This document shows positions 23,930-34,863 of a DNA stretch of 64,000 bases, in pieces; within the stretch, counting starts at the first letter, position 1, and each line of letters begins with the position of its first letter. The position numbers were made by a program, and so were the translations under genes. The DNA is taken from positions 1,949,219 to 2,013,218 of the forward strand of contig NC_083656.1 of the NCBI RefSeq assembly GCF_963576545.1, written 5' to 3'. Source of the DNA: Limanda limanda (Eukaryota > Chordata > Actinopteri > Pleuronectiformes > Pleuronectidae). The notes beneath the pieces are model-generated. The model did no database searches. It was not told the DNA's origin and saw only the letters and a list, made by a program, of their open reading frames with translations.

Positions 23930-24170
23930 CTCTCTATTTAGACCCTGAATGCGTGTATCGATTTTTGTGAAGATCGGTCAATGTGAACGCGTTCCAGGGG
24001 TCTCGGGGGGGCACCGTTGAGCCATTTTGCGACGCCCTTTGAAAATTCCTCCAGAACACGTACTTTTCAACCACTTTCTAACTTTCTGCAAATTTTGGTA
24101 AGAATTGGATCATGTTAAAGCCTCAAAAAGCCAATTCGTTTGCCCGAAACAATGTGATGTTCCTTTAAAT
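23930..24170. repeat. Probable dispersed fish repeat fragment
   Basis: The stretch with GAGCCATTTTGCGACGCCC, followed by a run including AAGAATTGGATCATGTTAAAG, resembles a common dispersed fish repeat that I recall. I cannot name the family or its ends from sequence alone. Confidence 0.4.
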
Positions 24171-24179
24171 CCATCTGAT

Positions 24180-24428
24180 TGTTTTGATTATAAACCGCGC
24201 CCCCTTCTCCGACGTCACAGCGCACGCTCCCGGAAGCAGTGTCCCGCACGTCATGACGTCGCCCCGGCGCTTGTGACTTGACGGAATGGACGTGAGTTCC
24301 GGTCGCGGCGGGTCCGAGAGTCGGAGCGGTTCCACCGGAGGATGAACCGCGAGCCCCCGCGGACACACCAGCAGCCACAGCGCCGCGGGTTCGATCCCGG
24401 AGCCGCAGACACCCCGCACAGCGTGAGA
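24180..24428 (+). promoter_or_regulatory. snx11 promoter and non-coding first exon
   Basis: GC- and CpG-rich sequence holds CRE-type GACGTCA motifs near 24211 and TGACGTC near 24255, ETS-type CCGGAAG near 24231 and TTCCGG near 24298. A splice donor GTGAGT at 24429 would end a non-coding exon. The next exon is 25824-25860, which holds the start codon. Confidence 0.55.
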
Positions 24429-24580
24429 GTGAGTCCCCGCCCGCCCGGGCTAGCTTGAAGCTAATGTAGCATTGAGTGTTTACTCCCATAGATCTATGTT
24501 TACTCCCCCCAGGAGAAGTCACATGGGTCAAACTGTAACGTTTTTAATTCACTTCCGCATGAAGAGGAGTGTGTGGGTCC

Positions 24581-24640
24581 GTGTGTGTGTCCGTGTGTGT
24601 GTCCGTGTGTGTGTCCGTGTGTGTGTCCGTGTGTGTGTTG
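24581..24640. repeat. 12-bp minisatellite, about five units
   Basis: GTGTGTGTGTCC is repeated head to tail (units at 24581, 24593, 24605, 24617 and a variant at 24629). It lies in snx11 intron 1. Confidence 0.85.
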
Positions 24641-25823
24641 CCCGAGGAGGACGGAGACATGAGGACATGAGGACAAGAGGACAACTTCCAACATGGCTGG
24701 TTAGTCCCAGGAAGCAGCAGGGGCGGATCCGGTTAGAACAAGGGGCCCCGGGCACCAACAGAGGGGCCCATCTTCCCAAAGACCACATGTGATTGAGCCG
24801 TGACTTGTGTGGACTTGATGCTCGTTAGTTGTTTACTTGTGTGTCTCATTTGTCTCTCGTTGTCTCTTTGTTGTCTTCGGGTTGGATGACACGGCCAAAA
24901 AGTGATAAAGATATAAAAAATTATCCGATATCCACGACACCCGTCAAGGTTTTGGTTTTAAACTCTCTCCTTAAAACTATTAAATCTGCAGTTATTCAAT
25001 TACGTGTTATCTCCTCTAGGACTCCATATTGATTTGTTATATGGTTATGATTAATATTTAAGCCCTAATCTGTGGATCGTTATTTGTCTCTTAACGATCA
25101 TTTGGTCTCTCGATGGACGTTGTTTGTGTCCTTTGATCTTTCGTTGTGACTCTTAGTCTTTTGTCTCTGCCATCGTCATGTCGTCATTTGGACTTTTATT
25201 TAGTCTCTTTAGTAATTTCTCTCACTTATGTCTCTACATTTGAATCTTCCCGTGGTCGTTGAGTCACTGTGGCGTCCCCCCCCCCCCCACCCCCCACACA
25301 CACACACACACAATACTTTGAAGCGAGGCTCTGACTCGTGTGCGGTCGTCCCACTTGTGGATCCGTCCACGAGGCCGGTGCCTGAAGGGGACGAAAGTTA
25401 GTTCCACTTCAGTTTACTGTGATCTGCAGCTGTATCCCGGTAAAAATAGAACTACAAATATAGAAACTCACAAAAAAGACGATTTGAAGACATCACTTTC
25501 ATTTCATCATTTGAATATCGGTCCCAATAGTCAACACGATGTTTTGAGCGACCTTTGTTTTAACGAGCGGAACAGTTTTCATAATGTGAAACTTCAGAGA
25601 AACACTGAAGAATCTTCACTCGCTTCAGGAAGTGAAGACAAACTTCTGTGTGAGTGACTCAGTGGGTTTTCGCTGACCAGCTTCTCTTTTAGACGATGAG
25701 TCATCAACTCATGACGCCACCGTAGAAAAGGTAAAAAACAAAATAGAGATTTTGATGCACTTGATCTAACTGTGTCCTCCTGTGTCCTCTTGTGTCCTCC
25801 TCTGTCCTCCTGTGTCTCCGCAG
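24641..25823 (+). other. snx11 intron 1, rest
   Basis: No exon is recognised. It includes a poly-C/(CA)n tract near 25276-25312 and TGTCCTCC repeats near 25770-25815 that form the pyrimidine tract before the start-codon exon. Confidence 0.5.
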
Positions 25824-25839
25824 TGAAGAACTCGGAAGG

Positions 25840-28800
25840 ATGAACAGGAATCAAGATGATGTGAGTAGCCGAGCTCTTTCCCATTTTCTACACAACACAA
25901 GATTAACTTCTAAGCACATTTCCTCATTTAATAATTCAACCATTGATATTTTTAAAAAGCATTTCAGGAAAAAACATCTGTGTTGATGAGTGATATGATG
26001 AAATATAGATGCTATTAGTTTAGCCCAGATACAGTAAAACACACGATTATTTTAATATAAATTTAAATGTATAAAAGTGTGTTTTCTGTTTCCGTCCTCC
26101 AGGAGTTTGTTGCAGTGCGGGTCCAAGATCCCCGCATTCAAAATGAAGGCTCGTGGAATTCATATGTGGACTTTAAAATATTCCTGCATGTGAGTATTAA
26201 AGACAATAAGTGTGCAAATGCTGTGTGAAGATGTGCTGGTTTTTGTGACGTTCATATTTATAAGTTCCAAACTTCTTGGTCTGATAGGAAACCATTTAAG
26301 AATCGAAGGAAATTTAAAAGTCTATTTGCTAGCGGGAAATATTTGTAGCCTCAGTTTTGTTGAGTTTGAGAAAACAACAAGTTGATAACAGTTCTTTTAT
26401 CTGAGTGGTTTTCCAGCCTTCGGCCAGTTTTGTAAACCTCAGATTGATCTATTCCTCCTCTGGTCTTTATCTTTTTATTTCTCCTCGATATGTTGGTGCT
26501 GCGACACGAGCATCTCTCTAAAATATTTGAAGATGAGTCAACTCCATGATGCCCAGAGGACGTTTTATTCTAGATGAATATCACCGGTAGTTGTACGACA
26601 GTGGAGCAGTTTTTTGCCACTAAGAAACAAAATTGGTTTTCTGGCGCTACATAGAACAGGTCAAATAGAAGCAGTAAACAAGCTGGAGCTGCAGATACCA
26701 CTGTCTTGATTAGATCCCAGTCGAAGCTCCAGTCTGTGGAAACCACTGCAGCCGACAGATTCCTGCTGCGTGTGGACACGAGCTCTTATCGTTGTCTCAG
26801 CACGAGGCTGTGTGCAGGAATGCTGAGTCAGCACTGAGGCTTCGTGGCTGTTGACTCGGGAAACTGGTAACGATCGTGTGACATCACATGATCAGGCATC
26901 ACTCAGCCTGTGGTGGATTTGTTGATGCATAAAGTGGGAATCAGAAAGTTAAGAGTTAGTTTTCCTTTGTTTTCAGATCCACTTACAACTTCCAGGAAAA
27001 TACAACGCTTTCATTACCTGTAAACTATTAACATTAGATTAAACCTTTAATATTTTTATTAGGAGGTAAGGCACAGTAGAACAAGAATCAATGTCAAATT
27101 TACATTCAGTATCACATAATCTCTGTACGACAATTTACAATATATAGAGATATTGATTTAAAAAAAGAACCCTGTGCATCTCGATGGGTTAAGAGTAAAA
27201 TATACAGTCTACCTCCTTGGATGTTTTTCTTAATTAAAGAACCACATGAACGTGGTCCTGCGAACAATACATTACACAATTCAATGAAAATAATAATAAT
27301 AATGATAAATAAATAACTGAAAATTCTATTAAGTAATAATTAAGTATTAAAGCTGCACAGTATAAATAAATAAAAATAAAGTAAAAAAAAAAGAATAAGT
27401 AAGATTTCCATTTCTATTGATATCTTTCCTCCTTTGGATAATGATCAATGTGGTATTAAGTCTTAAATGATCTTTGTAAAGTCACTTATTATATTTCTTT
27501 ATTGATAACGCTGCAGGATATAATGTTTTTTCTGTCAGAAAATAGTAAAAAATTACTTATTTGTTGCAGATAAATCTAACACCTTCAGAAATATAAATAT
27601 AATCTAGATATTTTCATATTTGACGTAGAGAATCTCCCGTTTGAGCAGCTGGAATCAGGAAGTGTTTGATATTGTCTTCAGTGGAGAGCTGCTGCTGCTT
27701 CACACACTCGAGGAATCGGTTCATGTGTTTTAATGACGTGGGAATTGAACCAGCGCTGTAATTGATTCGCTCCCGTCTGAAAGCGGCTTGTTATGCAAAC
27801 ATAAGTGGACTCTGTCCCACGCTGGAGTCATGTGATCACGCTCTAAAGTCATTCTACTGACATTAGTCACAAACATACAGAGAAGCACTTGTACAGTAAA
27901 TTGGTTTTAAATCATTATTTATTGTCAAATCTTGTGAGAGAACAAATCAAGAAATGTTATTTTGCCTCTAAATACTTAATGTCTTGACTTTCTTGTGCTC
28001 ATTAGTTCCTTAAGGGAATAGTTTTAATTGGATGTTTTGAGAGCTAATGAAAAATGCATATTTTAAAGACTAAATGCCTCAAGGAGAAATGGGCTTCAAC
28101 ATTTTGAATCTCACCGCTTCAGTCAATTATTTACTGATTTAATAATAACAATTTGTTAAAGAAACATGTAAAATATCACCTACTTTAACCTTTTAATAGG
28201 ATTACAGCTCCTCACTGTTAAACTGAACTGTGGAATCATGTGTTTTTGTCCCCAGACCAACAGCAAAGCGTTCACAGCCAAGACGTCGTGTGTGCGGCGG
28301 CGCTACAGCGAGTTCGTGTGGCTCCAGAAGAAGATGCAGAAGAACGCTGGCTTGGTGTAAGTTCATCGTCCCGGTTTGGGTTTTTAAATAATGATTCATC
28401 CCAGGTCAGAAACGTAGGAGAGTGGCCTCATATTATTAGATTAGATTAGATTAGATTAGATTTATTTATTTATCCACACAACGCGGAAATTCACTTGTTA
28501 CAGCAAAAAAGAGAAAAACAGAATTTAAATAACAGTGCCGAAGCAACAATAAAAAAGAAAGATCAAAATATATACACTACTAAACTACACATAATGAGAG
28601 TAAAAATATACAGAAAACAAAAACAACCTGCAAAACAGACACTGTGCAAAAGCAGGTACTGGGGAGAAAGTGGAGTGATGCAAGTGTTATTGTAATGAAA
28701 ACAAAAGTATTATAAGTAATATTGCAACAGTAGTGACCATGATACAGAAAAAATAATTAAAAGTAAGTGACCATAATATAAATAATACTACAAGATAGTA

Positions 28801-29716
28801 TAAAGGAAAATATAAATATTGCAATATACTGTAACACTACTATGAAAGGTGTTAACAATACATAATAGAGTGTGTTTCCCTCCCTCTCCTGCTGGGAAAA
28901 ACACAATTAAATCGAATTTTAACTTTATTCTTTTGAGTGGAAACCTTGTCAAAGCTACAGTACACTTATTTAATTATTTAGAAACCAGTACAGACTAACT
29001 GGTCCATTAGCATTAGGAACTGAAGCCAGATATTTCCCTCACGAGTCTGTGGAGCCTCAAATTCATCAGGTACCAAGAACCCGGTTCCTCTGAGTCACTC
29101 TGATAACACTGTGGTAAAGTAAGATGCCTCTGGCTGTTTATCATCTCTGTGACTCAATTAAGTAAATAATCTGAAACCTCTGCTCGTGGTTCTTCTTCCA
29201 GGCCCGTCCCAGTTCTTCCAGGAAAATCCTTCTTCTCCTTCTGCAACGAGGACTTCCTGGAGCGGAGGAGGAACGGACTTCAGGCCTTTCTGGACAAGTC
29301 AGTTCTTCACCTGGTTCTTGTGAAGAACAGCATCAGTAAAGAGCTCAGTGTTTAATCTGCTGTGGCTCTGAAGGTTCCCACACGTCCTGACCCTGTGTCC
29401 CTGTGTCCTGACAGAGTGGTGAACATGACCGTGTGCCTGTCGGACAGCCAGCTCCACCTCTTCCTGCAGACCCAGCTGCCGGTCGGCCACATCCTGGACT
29501 GCGTTCAGGGCCACACCCCCTACTCGGTGACGGACGCCATCCTCACCTACGCCTCGTCCAACTGGGGCTTCGCTCAGGCTCAGGAGGACGACCCCAGCAA
29601 GGAGCCCAGTCTGACCGTTTCCTACGAGTCCATGGAGAGGTAAGGGGGGGGGGATCTGACCTCAGGGGTTTATTGTTACTAATGGATGGATGGATGGATG
29701 GATGGATGGATAGATG

Positions 29717-29775
<59 letters not shown>

Positions 29776-29780
29776 GGATG

Positions 29781-29811
<31 letters not shown>

Positions 29812-32233
29812 GGATAGATGGATAGATGGATAGATGGATAGATGGATAGATGGATAGATAGATAGATAGATTACTTTATTCATCCCCGAAGGGAAATTAA
29901 GTCGTCATAGCAGCCGGTATATTTGAATACAATAAAATACAATAGAATAAAATAAAAAATATTGAGGTAGAAAGAATAAAAACAGAAACACAAGATAAAT
30001 AGGTAGATAAGGTGCAGTGGCAAGATGATGGTAATAGTACTGATGATATGATGGTAATGTTATTGTTAGACAGTATATAAAAATAGTACAGTATATGTAG
30101 TATATAATATAACATAATATATATTTATATATGATAGTAATTATACCAATATAATAGCAGTATATAGTAATAATGGCAGCAACAGTGTATATATAATAGT
30201 AAATATAATAATAATAACATGTATAAATATGTGTATATACAAGAATATACAAAGAGTATGATATAATATGATATGATATATAGTAGAGGTATAAATATAA
30301 GTATTTGACCATACAATAGATAATATACTATGAGTGTAAGAATATGTAGACAGAGTGTGCAAAAGACAATATTATTGTATAAAATGATATATAATATCAA
30401 TATGGTTTATATTAACACATATCACATATGATGTGAAGTAAGTGTATATGGAGCGGAGTGTTGTACAGTGCAAGGAGAGTGTGGAAATAATCTTTAACTT
30501 GAGTCTTTAAATTCAGCTTCTTCTCAAATGGTTTGTGCAGGAGCTGCCTTTAAAGTTCAAGACTTAAATTGTTCAGCATATTCGGGTTCGTTCTCTTTTT
30601 ATTATATAAAAATATAAAGTGGAGGAAGCAGCAAACACACAATCTGTCCGTCACGCTGCTAAGGAAGTAAAAGACTCGTCAGTAAAACCCAATAACCACA
30701 ACTTGGTGACTTCAGCTTTTGAAGAAATGATATGTGTTAAGTTGTGACTTGCTGTTTTTTATGTAGATTTTTATGAAAGCTCCTGTGTATCTGCCTCTGG
30801 GTCGAGTTATTAACAAGCACCTGAAAAATAACCAAACAGATCAGCTTCAAATCTGCTGAAATTCAACATTAATGTGATTAAACTCCTTGTCTAATAATTA
30901 AAGTGTTGTTGTTGGTACAAAGTATTATTTCACCACCTCTAACAACCAAGTATCTCTAACTTCCCGTTTGATACGAGTGGTTTCCATCCTCTTGAGTCCC
31001 GGCTCAAGTTGAGAACGTATTTCTAAACCATGTGAAAACCAGTCCTAACCAGTTTCTCTCTCTCTCCCACTGAACAGTCCGGCTCCTCATCAGCCGAGTC
31101 TTCAAGCTGCAGAGACCTCCAGGCCCGAGCCGCTCTCCGCTGGAGACTCTGATCCTCTGGAAGGTTTACTGCAGCTCCGTGAAAAGGACCAGGCAGAGTC
31201 AGAGCCCGAGGAGGAATCATCAGTAACCATCTGCCAGAGGAGCGACCACCTGGAGGCCGAGGTCGAGCGTGAAGCCTCAGAGGCCACCTTCTACCTGGGG
31301 GACGTCCAGGAGGAGCAGACCCAGCAGAGGAGCTGCCAGATACAGACGCCAGTGGAGGTGCACTCGCCCGTGGGGACTGGTTTCCAGAGCGAGGTGGAGA
31401 GTGCAGAAGAAGAAGAGGAGGAGGAAGGAGGTGTGACTTTAGATACAGAAGAAAAGACTCTTTGCCTTTCAGAGGTGGACGATCAGCTGCTCAGTCCTGA
31501 GGAGGAACATATAGAAATCACCTGTGAGCCAGAACAATGTAGAGATCCTGAAGTTATATTAGATTTTAAAGACAATGACTGTGAGGATACGAGCATAGGA
31601 AGTAGTGACAGATCTCAGGAGGAGGTTCTGGAAGTCGAATGCTCTGAGACGCAGGTTGTAGAAAACCACGTCAGCTCTGAGCTAAACCACGCCCACATCA
31701 CGGAGGGTCAAGATCCACACGTCCGCTGTGAGGAGGAGGAGTCAAAGGAATCAGACAGCGAAGACAGTTCTGAGTCTGAGAGCAAAGACGAGACGAGACC
31801 TCAGTCAGGAATCCACGTAGAAACAGAGGATGTGCAGAGCGTCCCCGAGGAGGACAGACCCGACGCCGTTCAACACCTGGACCAGGCTGAACAGGAAGTG
31901 GATTTAGTGGCGACCAGGGACGAGAGCGACGAGGACACGCACTCGCTGCCGTCGTCCAACGAGAGCATCGTGAAGGTCAGCGACGAGGAGAGCGTGTGTG
32001 ACGACGGCGAGGAGTCGCTCCAGGACGTGAACGGCTTCGTGAAGATGTCCGACCTCGACGCCTCCAGCAGGAACATCCTGGACCTGCAGATGAACGGGTT
32101 CCCGGTGGAGAAAGACGAGCGGCTCGACTCGACGCCGCTGGACCTCAACGCCACCGCAGCCGCTGGAGACTTGAGTGGAAGTGGAGACTTCAGCGTCCTG
32201 GAGAGCAGCGGCGTCCCCGGAGCAGCCGAGGAG

Positions 32234-32277
<44 letters not shown>

Positions 32278-32359
32278 GGAGGAGGACTCACGAGGTTCAG
32301 GTGGACCAGCTGCAGAGACGCCCGAGGTCCCTGAGGCGGCGGAGGGACACGCCCTCTAA
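25840..32359 (+). CDS. snx11: Sorting nexin 11 with a long acidic C-terminal tail
   Basis: Exons 25840-25860, 26103-26189, 28256-28356, 29202-29297, 29415-29639 and 31078-32359 join in frame into 603 residues; human SNX11 has about 270. The PX domain (about 8-125) binds phosphatidylinositol 3-phosphate on endosomes. Visible: [40 protein letters not shown] with the lipid-binding Arg-Arg-Tyr signature, and LPGKSFF. An SNX10/SNX11-type extension follows ([23 protein letters not shown]). Residues 177-603, all in the last exon, are Glu/Asp/Ser-rich with a run of about 19 Glu near 32227-32283 and do not resemble the human tail. The frame is open throughout and codon use in the tail is GC3-rich, so it is probably real coding sequence. 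The start has only seven residues in its exon. Confidence 0.92.
26190..28255 (+). other. snx11 intron 3
   Basis: AT-rich, with no exon or repeat that I can name. Confidence 0.45.
28436..28900 (-). mobile_element. Non-LTR retrotransposon 3' end with (AGATT)n tail
   Basis: Five to six AGATT units at 28436-28465 lead into TTTATTTATCC and A-rich sequence, reading as a reversed 3' end. The right boundary is uncertain and no reverse transcriptase frame is seen. Confidence 0.5.
29681..29870. repeat. (GATG)n/(GATA)n tetranucleotide array
   Basis: A ~190-bp mixed array of GATG and GATA units begins 41 bp after snx11 exon 5 and runs straight into the retroelement at 29871, so it probably grew from that element's tail. 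Confidence 0.9.
29871..30470 (-). mobile_element. Non-LTR retrotransposon 3' end and AT-rich remnant
   Basis: TTACTTTATTCATCCCCGAAGGGAAATT is a motif I recall at 3' ends of fish LINE/SINE families, read here in reverse. It is followed by a very AT-rich stretch (30100-30420) full of TATA-type steps. The right end is not defined. Confidence 0.55.
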
Positions 32360-34863
32360 CACAGACTCAGTCCCACACAGATCAACAGGGTTCGTGGGCG
32401 GAGCCAGTCAGATCGTTGTTCACCTCCTGATCCTTCAGAGTCCAACGAGGACAGAAACCACTCCCACTCAGACCTTAGGCTCAAGTTGTTTTAAAAAATA
32501 GTTTATTTAATTTTAAAACTGTATTCTCTTCTTTTAAACTCAGGGACACTAAACACTGGCACCGTTTCTCTCCCCCCCCCCCGCTCAGGTTTACAGAAAC
32601 AGATCTGGTTCCCTGATCAGAAGCTCAAGGTTTTATTGTTGTAGCTGAAATTACGACTTTATTAAATCATGACAAATACATTTGAATTAAAGGATCAGTT
32701 TCTAATTTACTCACATGTGAGGATTTTTTTTTTTTTTTTTTATGAAACGCGACATTAAAATGAGAATCTCTGGGTTTTGGTCGGTTGATCAGGACGTGTG
32801 ACATCACCGAGGTCTGAGGGAAGTTCAACCTGACGTGTTTCACCGTTTCCTTGATCTATAGACAGAATTATGAATGATATGAGGAACAATAATCAGCAGA
32901 TGATAAGTGGTTCCTTCTGCGTCGCTGATCCTGCATTAACCACAAAATCCTCGTTAAACAAATAAACGGTCGACAGGAAACGCTCGAGTGCTTTGACTTT
33001 AGATTTTCACGTTGACACGCGGTCACATCAGAGACCTGGGAAGCGGCTCGGGGGTCCGGGGGGGTCCCGGGCGTAACGTGAGGCAACTGGGAGTGACAGT
33101 GGACCGGTCAGTTCCAGCAACGTGAACAGAACAAAGCACAGATACATATTTCTGTTTGGCTTCATGAACAATTCTCCGAGTAATTGAATCATTTTCGTTA
33201 ATTTACGTCGAGTCGCTTCCATAACTAACGAGTTGTCGTCACCTTCTGGAACAAGCTCAGTTCTTTCACTGGAGTTTTCTTATCTCACGTCACAACGCAC
33301 AACGCTGCCTCTTCACTAACTAACCCCAGGTGAATAAAGGTGATCCTCACTGGTTTGGAGTTAAAGCTTCACTGACGGGAGTCTAACTCACTGGGAGCAG
33401 TGGATTCACTGGTTCCTTCACACTACTGCTGAGTCCAACTCATTTAGATGCTTTTAAAAAGGGATTTAAACCATCAAGCTTTCACTGTGTCACTGTTCAA
33501 TGTTCATGAGTCTGACTGTACTGGTCCAGTGATCCTGAACTGGGGGACTTCCTGTTGGATTCTACAGATCTGAGTTCAGATTTCCTTCTGCACTGTTAAT
33601 GAGAAAATGAGTTTGGAGACAAAGCCACAGATTCTACAGAGACTTGTTTTATTACCTGAGTGACGTGTCCATGTAAACATAGAAAATATAATTCACTATT
33701 TCATATAGTTTGTTTTTTCGTCTTCATTGTGTCACATGTGACTTTGTGTAATTCTATCGACACACATCTCGTGCTTTTAATACACAATGTTGGAGCAATG
33801 CTGACCCCTAGTGGGTGGAAATGGAGCAAGATTAATAATAAAACTGAATTTAAACAGTAAATACTTGACATTTGAGATTTCATTTATTTTTCATACAGTA
33901 TTTAGTTAGAAATATTTCACATCACACAAAACAAATGTGGATTTTGTTAAATGAATATCAGTGATGGAAAAACAAATAAATAAAATTCACTCGATCTACA
34001 TTTTCAACCAGTGAATCAATAACAGTCAGAATCATATTAGTTGAAAATAATCATTCAGTTCCTAACAGGGCTGCTGCTAAATTGTTTCTTTATTGTCAAA
34101 TTATTATTTTCTATTAAATTGGTAAAGATTAGTTTATAAAATACAAGGAAATAATAAGGAAATTCTCCTTTTCCCATTTTTGTATTAGTCTAAAAGCCAA
34201 ATATTTTCCATTAATAAAAATTACACCTGCAATTTGAGAAGCTGGAACAAGAATAGGTTTTATAATTTTTCTTAATAATTTAAATTATTAGTATTTATTG
34301 ATAAACGGATGAATTAACTGCTTCATCTCGTTTGGCACGAAGAATCCTTTCACGTACGTTCGTGCTCTGAAAGAAATGAGCAAAACTGCAGCAGATTGAC
34401 AAAGAGATTTTAATTTGTATGCAAGAGAATAATAATTTACATTCTGTATCAGAGAGAATATTGAACTTTCATGAGCTGATCCGGAGGCCTGTCAGCAGCA
34501 GCAGCTCTGTAGTGAAAAAACAAAACAAAAGAAAAACACACTATCAGATGCATCAATAATTCAGTTTTCATTTGAATCTGCGCCTTTCTAACAGTATCAG
34601 GGAATAATTTTCTTAAATACCACGTCTGACACTGCAATCGTGCTCCTGCTGCACATATTAATTCTCACCTATCGCCCGCTGCAGCGTTCAGATTGCTCTT
34701 TGCAGTACTTCCTCCCGCCAGCAGATGCCATAAACAGCAGGTCAACGACTGAATGTACCTCAATGGCAATCTGGACGAGCACCAGGGGACAGTTTCTGTG
34801 CATCAGGCCCCAGTAATGGTCCATAACGCTGATGATAAGAGAGAAGCTGGTACCTGTCGCCGC
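32360..34863. other. Converging 3' ends of snx11 and skap1
   Basis: The snx11 3' UTR probably extends to an ATTAAA near 32661 or beyond, and the skap1 3' UTR enters from the right. A T17 run lies near 32728-32744. No further exon is recognised. Minus-strand AATAAA at 34294-34299 is one possible skap1 poly(A) signal. Confidence 0.45.

Noticed and set aside
24375..24405. tRNA-like GGTTCGATCCC sequence
   Set aside because: The T-stem does not pair properly and no acceptor, D or anticodon arms can be formed around it.
29681..29870. Regularly spaced repeats as a possible CRISPR-like array
   Set aside because: The units are 4-bp GATG/GATA repeats with no spacers; it is a microsatellite in a vertebrate intron.
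30125..30400. Tyr/Ile-rich minus-strand frames up to 135 codons
   Set aside because: They come from AT-rich retroelement remnant sequence; composition is that of TATA-type DNA and overlapping frames are equally open.
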